64,000 nt of DNA from assembly GCF_947497935.1 (NCBI RefSeq), contig NZ_CANMIO010000006.1:62001-126000 (forward strand). Direction: 5' to 3'. The notes beneath the pieces are model-generated. The model had not been told where the DNA came from. It did no database searches and saw nothing but the letters and a program-made list of their open reading frames with translations. Made by a program: the position numbers and the translations under genes. This stretch comes from an uncultured Shewanella sp. Lineage in GTDB: Bacteria > Pseudomonadota > Gammaproteobacteria > Enterobacterales > Shewanellaceae. Positions 1 to 8,632 of the stretch are shown one piece after another. The first letter of the stretch is position 1, and the number at the start of each line of letters is the position of its first letter.

Positions 1-219
1 CAAGAGAATAAAAGGCTTCGAGATATCGCCTTTAAGCAGGGCCTGTCGACCTCAATCGAAAAGGTGGATGCGGAGCTAAAGCTTAACGCGGTCGCCACCC
101 AGCAGCTTGGGGCACAATATCGATATGTACAAGCATACGCAAGACTGATGGCGATAAGCGGTCAGGTTGATGAATTTATAGGTAGAAGTATTAAGCAAGG
201 GGACACCAATGCGTACTAA
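1..219 (+). CDS. TolC-family outer membrane efflux protein, C-terminal fragment
   Basis: The frame is open from the first base and stops with TAA at 217-219, giving the last 72 residues of a protein that begins outside the window. The visible part (phrases RDIAFKQGL, YVQAYARLM) resembles the C-terminal helix of TolC-type outer-membrane channels, where a long amphipathic helix closes the periplasmic barrel. Its stop overlaps the start of the following membrane fusion gene by 11 bases, so the two are translationally coupled in one export operon. The assignment rests on a short tail plus the HlyD/ABC context; the family is likely but the subtype cannot be set. Confidence 0.7.
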   Translation, partial: QENKRLRDIAFKQGLSTSIEKVDAELKLNAVATQQLGAQYRYVQAYARLMAISGQVDEFIGRSIKQGDTNAY

Positions 220-1180
220 TCGCATCTTGGCCGCAGTGGCATTCATCGTTTTAATTGGCGCTCTGGTATATGGATTAATCTTGGCTTATTCACCTAAGCC
301 ACAAATGCTACAAGGGCAGATTGAGGCGCGTGAATATAACATCTCCTCAAAAGTGCCTGGTCGAGTCGAAGAAGTATTGGTTCGTCGCGGTGACAAGGTT
401 ACTGAGGGCGATCTGTTATATGCGATCTACAGCCCAGAGCTAAAAGCTAAGTTGATGCAGGCTGAAGGTGGCCGTGATGCCGCGCTGGCCATGCAGCAAG
501 AAGCGGACAATGGGGCGCGTAAGCAGCAAGTCGCCGCTTCTAAAGAGCAGTGGCTAAAAGCACAAGCAGCGGCTAAGTTGGCCCGCACCACCTTCGATCG
601 CGTCGAAGTGCTATTTAACGAAGGTGTACTCGCAAGGCAGAAGCGTGATGAAGCCTTTACTCAGTGGCAAGCGGCTAATTATACCGAGCAAGCTGCACTG
701 GCCATGTACCAGATGACAGATGAAGGCGCTCGAGTTGAAACCAAGGCCGCAGCTGCAGGTAATGCGCGTATGGCCGAAGGCGCAGTTAACGAAGTCTCAG
801 CCATTCTTGCTGATAGCCAAATGCGTTCACCTAAAACCGGTGAGATAAGTGAAGTACTGCTGCAGGCGGGAGAGTTGGCCCCAAGTGGCTTCCCTGTGGT
901 CAGTTTAATCGACATGAATGATGCCTGGGCTGTGTTCCAAGTGCGTGAAGATCTGTTAAAGCAGTTTAAGCAAGGTGATGTGCTTAAATTAACTATCCCT
1001 GCACTGGCTCGAGAAGTGGAATTCACAGTGAGTCATATTAGCGTTATGGGGGACTTTGCTACTTGGCGTGCAACTGAAAGTGGCCATGACTTCGATATGC
1101 GGACTTTTGAGGTGGAGTTGCGCCCGAATGAAGCTATTGCAGATTTAAGAGTGGGTATGTCGGTTCTGTTCACGCTTTAA
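209..1180 (+). CDS. HlyD-family membrane fusion protein (periplasmic adaptor)
   Basis: A 323-residue adaptor that should bridge an inner-membrane exporter and the TolC-like channel encoded just upstream. It has one N-terminal membrane helix (about residues 6-26), a first half-lipoyl domain (about 40-72, SSKVPGRVEEVLVRRGDKV), a long Ala/Gln/Glu-rich alpha-helical hairpin (about 75-190), a second half-lipoyl segment near SPKTGEISEVLLQAGE, and a C-terminal beta-barrel. This is the YbhG/YhiI/EmrA-like plan at a usual length. The start ATG overlaps the upstream stop by 11 bases. Two ABC-2 permease genes follow, so it belongs to an ABC-type export system; the substrate is unknown. Confidence 0.9.
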   Translation: MRTNRILAAVAFIVLIGALVYGLILAYSPKPQMLQGQIEAREYNISSKVPGRVEEVLVRRGDKVTEGDLLYAIYSPELKAKLMQAEGGRDAALAMQQEADNGARKQQVAASKEQWLKAQAAAKLARTTFDRVEVLFNEGVLARQKRDEAFTQWQAANYTEQAALAMYQMTDEGARVETKAAAAGNARMAEGAVNEVSAILADSQMRSPKTGEISEVLLQAGELAPSGFPVVSLIDMNDAWAVFQVREDLLKQFKQGDVLKLTIPALAREVEFTVSHISVMGDFATWRATESGHDFDMRTFEVELRPNEAIADLRVGMSVLFTL

Positions 1181-1195
1181 GTGGTGAGGGCTACT

Positions 1196-1213
1196 ATGAG
1201 GTTAAGGCTGTGA
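1196..1213 (+). other. Five-codon mini-ORF overlapping the permease start
   Basis: ATG at 1196 is preceded by a good ribosome binding site (GTGAGGG, about five bases before) and encodes MRLRL followed by TGA at 1211-1213. The TGA overlaps the GTG at 1210 that opens the permease gene (GTGA arrangement). It could serve as a coupling leader that delivers ribosomes to the GTG. A plain reading, in which ribosomes bind GAGG at 1199-1202 and start at 1210, is equally possible. Confidence 0.35.
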
Positions 1214-2373
1214 TAAAGGCGCTTAAGAGAGAGTTCTCCGCCCTGTTGGACGACCCGTGGCAGTTGGCGTTAATTAGTTATATTCCACTGCTGAGCATCA
1301 TCGGGCTATGGCTATTATTTAGTGCAGGTCTGCCAAGACAGCTTCCTGTTGCTGTGGTTGATCTGGATAACAGCCAAGTGAGTCGATCTTTGGCACGTCA
1401 ATTACAAGCTAACCCAGTGACTAAACCTGTAAGTTATAGCGAGCTTTCAAGTGCAGAAGCGGCAATGAAGCAAGGAGAGGTTTATGCCTTGCTGGTTTTG
1501 CCCTATGGCCTTAACCGCGATCTACTTACCGCTAAAACGCCAATCATTGATATCCGTTATAACAGTCAATTCCTGCTAGTGGGTAAGTTATTATCAAGCC
1601 AGCTATTAGCCACTATGGCTGATGGGTTGAAACCTTTGGGTGAGCTGAAACTGCTGGCTGCTGGGGTCTCGCCTGAACGAGTTGCAGTTAACCTCAGCCC
1701 TGTCAGTAGTCAAACAACGGCGCTATTTAATCGTAATACTAACTATGTGGGCTTTTTAGTGCCCCCAGTGTTGATTGCGCTACTGCAGCTTTTGGCCATG
1801 ATGGTGTTTGCTAATAGCCTTAATCGGGAACTGCGCTGGAATACGACTAAGCAGTGGTATGAGCTTGGCTTGTGGAAAGTGATTGCGGCTAAGGTGTTAT
1901 TTTATACTCCGCTGGTATTGCTCCATGGTAGCTTTATTTTAGCGCTTATTTATCTGTTTCTTGAGCTTCCTATCGCAGGTAGCATAGCTGTGATCTTGTT
2001 GGCGCAAACCGTGATGTTATTGGCCGTTTGGTTGATGGTACTCACCATCTTCTTTGCCTTAAAAGATAGCGCGAGAGTGATAAGCTTCTGTACCGCTATG
2101 TTTGCCCCGGCGTTTGCGTTTATGGGGGTGACTTTTCCTGTGCATGAGATGCCTATCCTTGCCCAGTGGTGGCGAGTCATTATGCCGACCAGTCATTATA
2201 TTGAAACCCATATAGCGGTTGTCAGCTATGGCCAAGGACTGCTTGCTAGCCTTAGCCAAATGACGGGCTACTGGGGATTTTTATTGCTGTTAATTCCAAT
2301 CGCTGTTTTGGCTAAAAAAGACTTTCCCGTGACTGAAGAGAGCGAGCTCTGTACGCTGGTAAAGGAGCAATAA
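1210..2373 (+). CDS. ABC-2 type transporter permease
   Basis: A 387-residue inner-membrane permease of the ABC-2 (YhhJ/YbhR-like) type. One membrane helix near the N-terminus (about 20-40) is followed by a large periplasmic domain carrying the family-typical VAVVDLDNSQVSRSL segment, and then five or so hydrophobic helices from about residue 175 to 370. The GTG start at 1210 has GAGG seven bases upstream, and no in-frame ATG gives a better choice. It lies 29 bases after the adaptor gene and one base before the second permease, so the two permeases probably form a heterodimer. No nucleotide-binding domain is fused to it and none is encoded downstream. Confidence 0.88.
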   Translation: MIKALKREFSALLDDPWQLALISYIPLLSIIGLWLLFSAGLPRQLPVAVVDLDNSQVSRSLARQLQANPVTKPVSYSELSSAEAAMKQGEVYALLVLPYGLNRDLLTAKTPIIDIRYNSQFLLVGKLLSSQLLATMADGLKPLGELKLLAAGVSPERVAVNLSPVSSQTTALFNRNTNYVGFLVPPVLIALLQLLAMMVFANSLNRELRWNTTKQWYELGLWKVIAAKVLFYTPLVLLHGSFILALIYLFLELPIAGSIAVILLAQTVMLLAVWLMVLTIFFALKDSARVISFCTAMFAPAFAFMGVTFPVHEMPILAQWWRVIMPTSHYIETHIAVVSYGQGLLASLSQMTGYWGFLLLLIPIAVLAKKDFPVTEESELCTLVKEQ

Positions 2374-2374
2374 G

Positions 2375-3511
2375 ATGAGCTTACTACAGTTGTTCTGGGC
2401 TGAAATCAAAGCCGTATTGGCGGATAAGACTATCGTTATTACCGTGTTTGGTGGTGTCCTTTTTTATTCGATTCTTTACCCGTTGCCTTATCTCAATCAA
2501 GTCCCCACAGAGCAACAGTTAGTGGTGATTGATCATGACCACTCTTCACTCAGCCGAAAGCTTATCCGCGATGCAGATGCCAGCCCCAAAATTAAGGTGA
2601 TTGCACAGCTTGGCTCTATGGATGAAGCCAAGCATTGGATTGAGACTGGCCGTGCTCACGGTTTACTGGTGATACCTGCAAACTTTAGGCGGGATCTATT
2701 ACTAGGCTCGGGAGTGACCCTAAGCTATGGCGGCGATGCCAGCTACTTCTTGATTTACTCAGCGGTTGTTGAGGGACTTATCTCAGCGGGTTTAGATATC
2801 GGCAAGGACATCCAGCGTATAGGCTTATTGGCTAAGGGAGAAAACGCCACGGCAGTTAAGCAAAGCCTTAATGTGGTTAAGCTCAATAGCATTCCGGCCT
2901 TCAATCCAAGCTTAGGTTATACGCCTTATGTGGTACCGGGACTATTCCTGCTGATTTTGCATCAAACCTTGCTTATCGGCACCGGTATACTCGGGGCTAG
3001 CCAATGGCGAGAGCAAGGCTATTGGCGTAGCGTGAGTCCGCTTAAGCTCATATGCGGGCGTATGGCAGCCTTTATGTTTATCTACAGTCTGCTTAGCAGT
3101 TATTACGTGGGTTATTGTTACTATTGGTATGACGTTAGCCTGCAAGCCAGTTTAGGTCAGGTTTGGTTGCTAATGTTGCCATTTTTGCTTGCAACCAGTG
3201 CTGCTGGTATTGCCTTTAGTAGCTTGTTTACCCGCCGCGATCTGCCCACCCAGGTTTTGCTGCTGATCTCTATGCCAATTCTGTTTGTGTCTGGCTTTGT
3301 GTGGCCGACGGCGCTTATTCCCGATGCAGTGGTCGCCATCTCGCAAATCGTGCCTGCAGTGCCAGGCATTATGGCGATGCTGGAATTAAACCAGATGGGC
3401 GCCTCATGGCAGAGCATTATGCCCCAGTGGCTACAATTATGGGCGATGGTGGCTGTTTACTTTGGCTTAGCCTATTGGGGCGTATCAAAGAGATTAATGC
3501 CGACAGCTTAA
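2375..3511 (+). CDS. ABC-2 type transporter permease (second subunit)
   Basis: A 378-residue permease of the same fold as the preceding product: an N-terminal helix (about 20-38), a periplasmic domain with VVIDHDHSSLSRKL, and a C-terminal bundle of membrane helices (about 185-375) containing FVSGFVWP. The ATG follows the previous stop (TAA ending at 2373) by one base, with AAAGGAG just upstream, so the two genes are co-translated. It is the last gene of the operon; a strong hairpin terminator lies 175 bases downstream. The ATPase partner must be encoded upstream of the window or elsewhere. Confidence 0.88.
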   Translation: MSLLQLFWAEIKAVLADKTIVITVFGGVLFYSILYPLPYLNQVPTEQQLVVIDHDHSSLSRKLIRDADASPKIKVIAQLGSMDEAKHWIETGRAHGLLVIPANFRRDLLLGSGVTLSYGGDASYFLIYSAVVEGLISAGLDIGKDIQRIGLLAKGENATAVKQSLNVVKLNSIPAFNPSLGYTPYVVPGLFLLILHQTLLIGTGILGASQWREQGYWRSVSPLKLICGRMAAFMFIYSLLSSYYVGYCYYWYDVSLQASLGQVWLLMLPFLLATSAAGIAFSSLFTRRDLPTQVLLLISMPILFVSGFVWPTALIPDAVVAISQIVPAVPGIMAMLELNQMGASWQSIMPQWLQLWAMVAVYFGLAYWGVSKRLMPTA

Positions 3512-3557
3512 TTAACGGCTCATCTTGATTTGATTTGACTCAGCAAGACGCGGTGAA

Positions 3558-3594
3558 CTCATCCATGAGGGCTTAACCGCAGCATCCATGCTGC
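3558..3594. repeat. Two adjacent palindromes centred on ATCCAT
   Basis: Two short inverted repeats sit in the gap after the permease gene: CTCATCCATGAG at 3558-3569 and GCAGCATCCATGCTGC at 3579-3594. Both are arms around the same core, separated by nine bases. They are unlike the terminator further right and have no T-run. They could belong to a dispersed intergenic repeat family; a single window cannot show the copy number. Confidence 0.4.
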
Positions 3595-3685
3595 AGATAC
3601 TTGCTCCCTCAATACCAAGCTGATCTTCATTGGACTGTAAGATTCATCGAATTAGGCGATAGAATCAGATGAACCAGTGATAACT

Positions 3686-3723
3686 AAAAAGCCCGCAGTA
3701 ACTTAAGTTACTGCGGGCTTTTT
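3686..3723. terminator. Bidirectional hairpin terminator
   Basis: A perfect inverted repeat with 19-base arms (AAAAAGCCCGCAGTAACTT and its complement) ends in a T-run on either strand. It lies between the convergent export operon and the Ig-like lipoprotein gene and can serve both. Confidence 0.9.
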
Positions 3724-3749
3724 AATTCATGTTGAGATAAGTAACTGGT

Positions 3750-6299
3750 TTAGGTGCCGCTTAGCTCAACCATAAAGCCAATGCCTGATTCGACTGACTT
3801 TGGGGTTTTAACATCAATCGATACCGAGCTGCTTTTAGCTGGCTCGCCAACACTTGCCGGATCAATATCATTGGTTAGGGTAAAGCTGGTTACTGAGCCG
3901 TCTCTGCCATTACGATTAGGCACAGTAAAGGGTGATGCATCAAGCTCACCTTCGCTTGCTGTTGTGGCTAGTGTGGTTTGCGCTGGCATGATTTGATTTT
4001 TCTTATCAAAGAAACGTATTTCAAATGTGGCTGTGTCACCTGCTGCAATGGGGCTAGCGGTAATGTTATTGCGTGGTTTATTGGTATTAACCGTGCCATC
4101 TGGATTCAACTCAGTGAAAATCACCACATCATTTTGAGTTATTTCAAAATAAGCATCAGAGCCCGACATTGTCATTACTAGGGCTTTACGGATATAGGTC
4201 TTAGTTGCTTGTGAGTTGCAAAGACTTTCACATTGAGGGCCGTTAAAGAAGCCATCTGCTGCACTATATGGTTGATCTGGCTTGGTATTGAAATAGGGCT
4301 CACCTGAGTCATGTACGCCATTTTCATTATTATCTCTAAACGCATCGCCAAGGTCGCTAAAGCCACTCTCATGATAGGTTTCTCGGTCAAAACCATTACC
4401 TTTACAAGCTACCGCAGACCCCTTGCTATCGACACAGGCAAGTGCAATCGCACCGCCATCTTTGGCATCGAATACATTATTGCCATTAGTATCAAAAAAC
4501 GTCTCATGTCCTAGAGCATAAGCGAGCACTGTAATGCGGTGATCGGTTGGGCGTGGCGTAGTAGAGCTCCACTCAACACTGCAACTGCCATCGACGATTA
4601 AGCAGCTAGGCTCAATTTGGCCGCCTTCGGCGGTAAAGTTAATCGTGGTGTCATCGGGGGCAGGGTTACCAAAGCTATCTGAAGCAAAAGCGGTAATTGT
4701 CGCTTTTACGTTATTAAAGTCACCGGCTTCAGGGTTAAGCAGGTTGCTCGATAAGCCAAAACCTAACTGCTGTGGCAAACCAGTGTTGATGGTGAGTTGC
4801 TCAGACTGAGTCGTTACAGATTCGCCATCACTGCTTGTAGCTGTTGCTAATACGCGCACAGGTGTTGGCATAGTGCCAGAAAGCACGGTTGTACTTACAA
4901 GACCTGCTGAGTTGCTGGTGTTGCTGGTATTTGTGTCGCCATTGGTAAATTTGATGCCGCCAACACTGGTGTCGAGTGAGAAGTCTACTGCTTGCTGTGC
5001 GATAGGCTGACCATTAGCATCGGCGACTTTAAACGTGATTAGCGATGACTCGCTTGAGCCTGTGCCGCCAGCGCCTTTGATGCGAATTGATGTTGGTTCC
5101 GCCGAGATAAAGCTCAAGTTGGCTAAGGTCTGGCTTGCGAGTGAAAAATCAAGTTCTGCGGTTAGGGTTTGGTTACCTGCAACGACGGATGCAATGATTT
5201 GGTCATTTCGCTCACTATTGCCACTGCAGCTAGTGTTTTGGAAAGTTGAGCTAGCGGTACCAGATAGGGTGGTCACTGGTGAGTCTATACTGGCGTTATT
5301 GCTTGATACACAGCTAGAGCTGAAGTTTACGCTAGTTGGAGTTTGTAAGCGGGTGTAGCTAGCATCGTCATTCTTAATGGCTAAATCGGCGGTCACACCG
5401 AAAGTACCGCCCGCGCTGACGGTGTACTTATCAGCCTCTAAAGGTAAGGTTGTCGCCAGTTCGTTCTCGGTAAAAGAGCTGCCATCTGCAGAGAAATGCC
5501 CGATAACAATAACACCATCTTCACTGACGGCATCTTTTGCTAGCACTTCGTAGAGACCTGAGCTTTGGTAGATTTTATCATTGTCATCTAAGGTCACTGA
5601 GAAGTTAGCCGCGCCAAGGTCGCTATCAGTAGGGGTGTAGCTGACCTGGGCAATACCGTTTGCTTTGGTCAGAGCAGAGCCAGGGTTTAAGTTTGCACTA
5701 CCCGCCGTGAAGCTCGCCATCTTTCCAGCTATGCCTTGGCCTTGCTCATCTAAGAACTGAGCTTGTAGTTGTACTGTTTCACCCGCCTTGAACTGAGTCA
5801 CAACGGCTGTGCCGTTGATGATGGCACTATTTAAAGTGAACTTAGGTTCAGATGGTGCAGTTGCCGAGGTCAATTCGAAGTTGCGGTTAGCATTGGCTGT
5901 GTTTGTCCCTTCGGCAAAGCTCGCCGTTAAGGTACCCGCTCCCTCAGCTCCTGAAGAATTACTCACAATCACTTCGGCTAGGCCGTTTGAGTTGGTGAGC
6001 TTGGTAGCAACAGAAAGTTCACCAAAAGTTGTTGAAAAAGAGATAAGCTGGCCGCTACGGTCGCTATTGTCTTGCTTTAAATGAGCGACGGCGCAAAAAC
6101 TGCCATTGGCAGCAAAGCTGAGTGAGTCTGTTGGCTCGGCACAGGCACCATTTTCGACCGTTTTATAGCTTAATGAGAGAGAGTAGGTACCGCCGTTGTC
6201 GGTATCACCATTGTCATCCGATGCGCCATTACAGCCACCGAGTAAAGAAAGACAGAATAAAGATAGGGGAAGGCTAGCCAGTTTTGAGGGCGGGCGCAT
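3750..6299 (-). CDS. Surface lipoprotein with several bacterial Ig-like domains
   Basis: An 849-residue secreted protein. A signal peptide ends in a lipobox (LGGC, Cys near residue 23), so it should be a lipoprotein. The rest is Ser/Thr/Asn-rich beta structure with at least four segments like Big_1/invasin-type Ig repeats (around residues 40-145, 150-255, 395-510 and 510-600), recognised by phrases such as DEQGQGIAGKMASF, VADANGQPIAQQAVDF and SDSFGNPAPDDTTINF. Two Asp/Asn-rich loops near the C-terminal third (DTNGNNVFDAKDG and DNNENGVHDSGEP) look like calcium-binding loops. The start at 6299 is preferred because AAGGA stands eight bases before it; the ATG at 6305 is only two bases from it. 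The function is probably adhesive or structural; no ligand can be named. Confidence 0.75.
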   Translation of the reverse strand: MRPPSKLASLPLSLFCLSLLGGCNGASDDNGDTDNGGTYSLSLSYKTVENGACAEPTDSLSFAANGSFCAVAHLKQDNSDRSGQLISFSTTFGELSVATKLTNSNGLAEVIVSNSSGAEGAGTLTASFAEGTNTANANRNFELTSATAPSEPKFTLNSAIINGTAVVTQFKAGETVQLQAQFLDEQGQGIAGKMASFTAGSANLNPGSALTKANGIAQVSYTPTDSDLGAANFSVTLDDNDKIYQSSGLYEVLAKDAVSEDGVIVIGHFSADGSSFTENELATTLPLEADKYTVSAGGTFGVTADLAIKNDDASYTRLQTPTSVNFSSSCVSSNNASIDSPVTTLSGTASSTFQNTSCSGNSERNDQIIASVVAGNQTLTAELDFSLASQTLANLSFISAEPTSIRIKGAGGTGSSESSLITFKVADANGQPIAQQAVDFSLDTSVGGIKFTNGDTNTSNTSNSAGLVSTTVLSGTMPTPVRVLATATSSDGESVTTQSEQLTINTGLPQQLGFGLSSNLLNPEAGDFNNVKATITAFASDSFGNPAPDDTTINFTAEGGQIEPSCLIVDGSCSVEWSSTTPRPTDHRITVLAYALGHETFFDTNGNNVFDAKDGGAIALACVDSKGSAVACKGNGFDRETYHESGFSDLGDAFRDNNENGVHDSGEPYFNTKPDQPYSAADGFFNGPQCESLCNSQATKTYIRKALVMTMSGSDAYFEITQNDVVIFTELNPDGTVNTNKPRNNITASPIAAGDTATFEIRFFDKKNQIMPAQTTLATTASEGELDASPFTVPNRNGRDGSVTSFTLTNDIDPASVGEPAKSSSVSIDVKTPKSVESGIGFMVELSGT

Positions 6300-6382
6300 T
6301 TGCATATTCCTTAATGCTACATGTTTAACTGTATGTTTAGGATGGGCGCTTGCGTATTAAGCCTAGGAAAGACCAATAAAAA

Positions 6383-6415
6383 AGCTCCCAAAGTCGTGTT
6401 AAGACTTCGGGAGCT
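6383..6415 (-). terminator. Hairpin terminator of darP
   Basis: The arms AGCTCCC-A-AAGTC and GACTT-C-GGGAGCT (one mismatch) are followed on the minus strand by a T-run (complement of 6378-6383). The hairpin lies 42 bases past the darP stop. Confidence 0.85.
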
Positions 6416-6456
6416 ATTGTGTAGTTATATAGAAGTGATGTCTATATATGTAACGA

Positions 6457-6999
6457 TTAATCTTTGATCTCGTTACGTAAATATTTACTTAATTCTTTAG
6501 CTGTCTTTGACGCTTCCATATCAGGGTTTTTCGTTAGTTCTTTTTTTGTCTGACGAATGTACTGACGAAGTTTCTGTCTATCAAATTCAGGGTGCTGCTC
6601 AATTAAGGCTTGTACTGCTGGATCGCCTTCAGCTAATAACTGATCACGTGTCTTATCAGCCACATTGGTTTTAGCACTTTCGTTGCTGTTTTGGTTCAGT
6701 ACGTTCTTAATCGCGATCTCTAACTCTTCGAGATCAACATAACGCATTAGTTTACCAATGTACTGAATGTGACGACGGTGCGCTTCGGTATTAATTTTGA
6801 TTGTTTTAGCTTTCAAAATATTATCGTAAAGCGTTTCATCAAGGTTTAGCTTCTGTACTTGGGTCTTACTAAGTGCAACTAATCTATTGCCATATTCTTG
6901 ATAGATGGCGATTTCGCGTTTAGCGTCCGCTCTACTTTCGTAGTTCTCATCTTTGTCATAGGGCTGGTGGAAGTGTTCTGAGTCACCGACAATCTTCAT
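6457..6999 (-). CDS. darP: Dual-action ribosomal maturation protein DarP (YjgA family)
   Basis: A 180-residue charged cytoplasmic protein of the YjgA/DUF615 family. Family members bind the late pre-50S ribosomal particle and help peptidyl-transferase centre maturation. Typical features are the N-terminal ESRADAKREIAIYQEYG block, the LDETLYDNILKAKTIK segment, the HRRHIQYIGKLMR block around residue 80 and a basic C-terminus (LRQYIRQTKKEL). The length is normal for the family. It is divergent from pmbA across about 200 bases, an arrangement I recall from E. coli and other gammaproteobacteria, where yjgA and pmbA are also neighbours. It ends at its own terminator. Confidence 0.93.
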   Translation of the reverse strand: MKIVGDSEHFHQPYDKDENYESRADAKREIAIYQEYGNRLVALSKTQVQKLNLDETLYDNILKAKTIKINTEAHRRHIQYIGKLMRYVDLEELEIAIKNVLNQNSNESAKTNVADKTRDQLLAEGDPAVQALIEQHPEFDRQKLRQYIRQTKKELTKNPDMEASKTAKELSKYLRNEIKD

Positions 7000-7206
7000 A
7001 TCTAAAAATCTCTTACAAATTCTGAGTTAATAATAACATCTATACTTGCTTATTTCCTTTCCTATTTTAGTCGTAGCACCAGCCAAAGCGGTGATTTGTT
7101 TATTGCTTCGCGCCGCGATTGTGCCTGTCGTAGAGGGATTATTTAATGTGATTGGTATTTGGGTTTGTTATGCTATCGCTATTGCCGACAAATAAAGAGT
7201 AGATCT

Positions 7207-8547
7207 GTGTCTTCACCTAGCATTGATATTGAATTGGATTCCTTGAAAGATGCCGTTTCGATGGCGCTGGAATATGCAAAAACATTAGGCACTTCTGGTG
7301 CAGAAGTTGCGATTAGTAAGCAGCAAGGCCTGTCTGTTTCGACTCGTATGAAAGAAGTTGAAACTGTTGAGTTTAATAAAGATGGCGCCTTAGGTATTAC
7401 GGTCTTTAGAGATGGTTGTAAAGGCAGCTCATCGACATCAGACTTGAGCCCTGCCGCCATTCAGCAAGCGGTAAAAGCCGCCGATGATATTGCACGCTTT
7501 ACTTCTGCAGATCCATATAATGGCTTGGCTGATAAGTCTTTGATGGCGACTGAGTTTCCAGATCTTGACCTATACCATCCACAAGAGATCTCTCCAGAAG
7601 AACTGACTCAGTTAGCGGTGCTTGCCGAAGAGGCTGCGCTAGATACCGACCCACGTGTAAAAACTTCAGATGGCGCCAGCGCTAACGCCCATTCAAGCGT
7701 TAAGGTTTATGGTAATAGCTACGGTTTCCTAAATGGCTTTTGCAGCTCTCGCTATAGCTTAAGTTGTGTGGCGATTGGTGAGCATGAAGGCGGTATGCAA
7801 CGCGACTATGACTACACGATTTCGCGTAAGTTTAGCGAAATGGCTGCGCCAGAGATCATAGGTAAGAAAGCGGCAGAAAAAACAGCTGGTCGATTAGGTG
7901 GTCGTAAAATTGCTACGACACAACTACCTGTGTTGTTTTCACCTGAGATCGCCACAGGTCTAATTGGACACTTAGTTGGCGCTATTAGCGGTGGTAGCTT
8001 ATACCGTAAGTCGAGTTTCCTCCTCGACGCTATTGACACTCAAGTCTTCCCTGATTGGTTCAGTATTCATGAAGATCCATTACTCGTCGGTGCATTGGCA
8101 AGTTCTGCATACGACAGTGAAGGTGTTGCTACCCAAGCGCGAGATATTATCGATAATGGTCGCTTAGCGACGTATCTGCTAACCAGTTACTCGGCGCGCA
8201 AGCTTGGCTTGACCAATACCGGCCATGCTGGCGGGATCTACAACTGGACCCTATCGACTACGGGACAAACCTTTGACCAATTGGTTAAAGAGATGGGTAC
8301 TGGGCTTATTGTCACCGAAGTGATGGGCCAAGGCGTGAATACGGTCACGGGTGATTACTCTCGTGGCGCAGCGGGCTTCTACGTCGAAAACGGCGTGATC
8401 TTGTACCCAGTAGAAGAGATCACCATCGCGGGTAACTTGAAAGATATGTACCAGAATATCGTTGGTGTTGCTAAAGATCGCGATCTACGTTCGTCGATCC
8501 GCACTGGCGGGATCTTAATGGATAAGATGAAGATCGCCGGTAACTAA
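7207..8547 (+). CDS. pmbA: Metalloprotease subunit PmbA (TldE)
   Basis: PmbA/TldE forms a heterodimer with TldD, a metallopeptidase that trims unfolded peptides and matures microcin B17-type products and removes CcdA. The product is 446 residues with the family N-terminus (LKDAVSMALEYAKTLGTSGAEVA), the central LPVLFSPEIATGLIGHLVGAISGGSLYRKSS-type core (about 255-285) and the glycine-rich C-terminal GDYSRGAAGFYVENG segment. GTG at 7207 with AAGAG upstream is chosen: it gives the usual family N-terminus, while an in-frame start at 7159 would add 16 atypical residues. TldD is not in the window. The partner relationship is family knowledge. Confidence 0.93.
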   Translation: MSSPSIDIELDSLKDAVSMALEYAKTLGTSGAEVAISKQQGLSVSTRMKEVETVEFNKDGALGITVFRDGCKGSSSTSDLSPAAIQQAVKAADDIARFTSADPYNGLADKSLMATEFPDLDLYHPQEISPEELTQLAVLAEEAALDTDPRVKTSDGASANAHSSVKVYGNSYGFLNGFCSSRYSLSCVAIGEHEGGMQRDYDYTISRKFSEMAAPEIIGKKAAEKTAGRLGGRKIATTQLPVLFSPEIATGLIGHLVGAISGGSLYRKSSFLLDAIDTQVFPDWFSIHEDPLLVGALASSAYDSEGVATQARDIIDNGRLATYLLTSYSARKLGLTNTGHAGGIYNWTLSTTGQTFDQLVKEMGTGLIVTEVMGQGVNTVTGDYSRGAAGFYVENGVILYPVEEITIAGNLKDMYQNIVGVAKDRDLRSSIRTGGILMDKMKIAGN

Positions 8548-8566
8548 GGCATTTGCTGAATATTTT

Positions 8567-8594
8567 AAAAGGCTTCCTTCTGGAGGCCTTTTTT
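8567..8594. terminator. Hairpin terminator between pmbA and the esterase gene
   Basis: AAAAGGCTTCC and GGAGGCCTTTT (one G-T pair) form a stem around a four-base loop, with a T-run on the plus strand. It stops pmbA and may also work for the convergent esterase gene. Confidence 0.85.
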
Positions 8595-8632
8595 GTTGCT
8601 AGCAGCTTTTATCATTATCTGTTTTTTTATTG

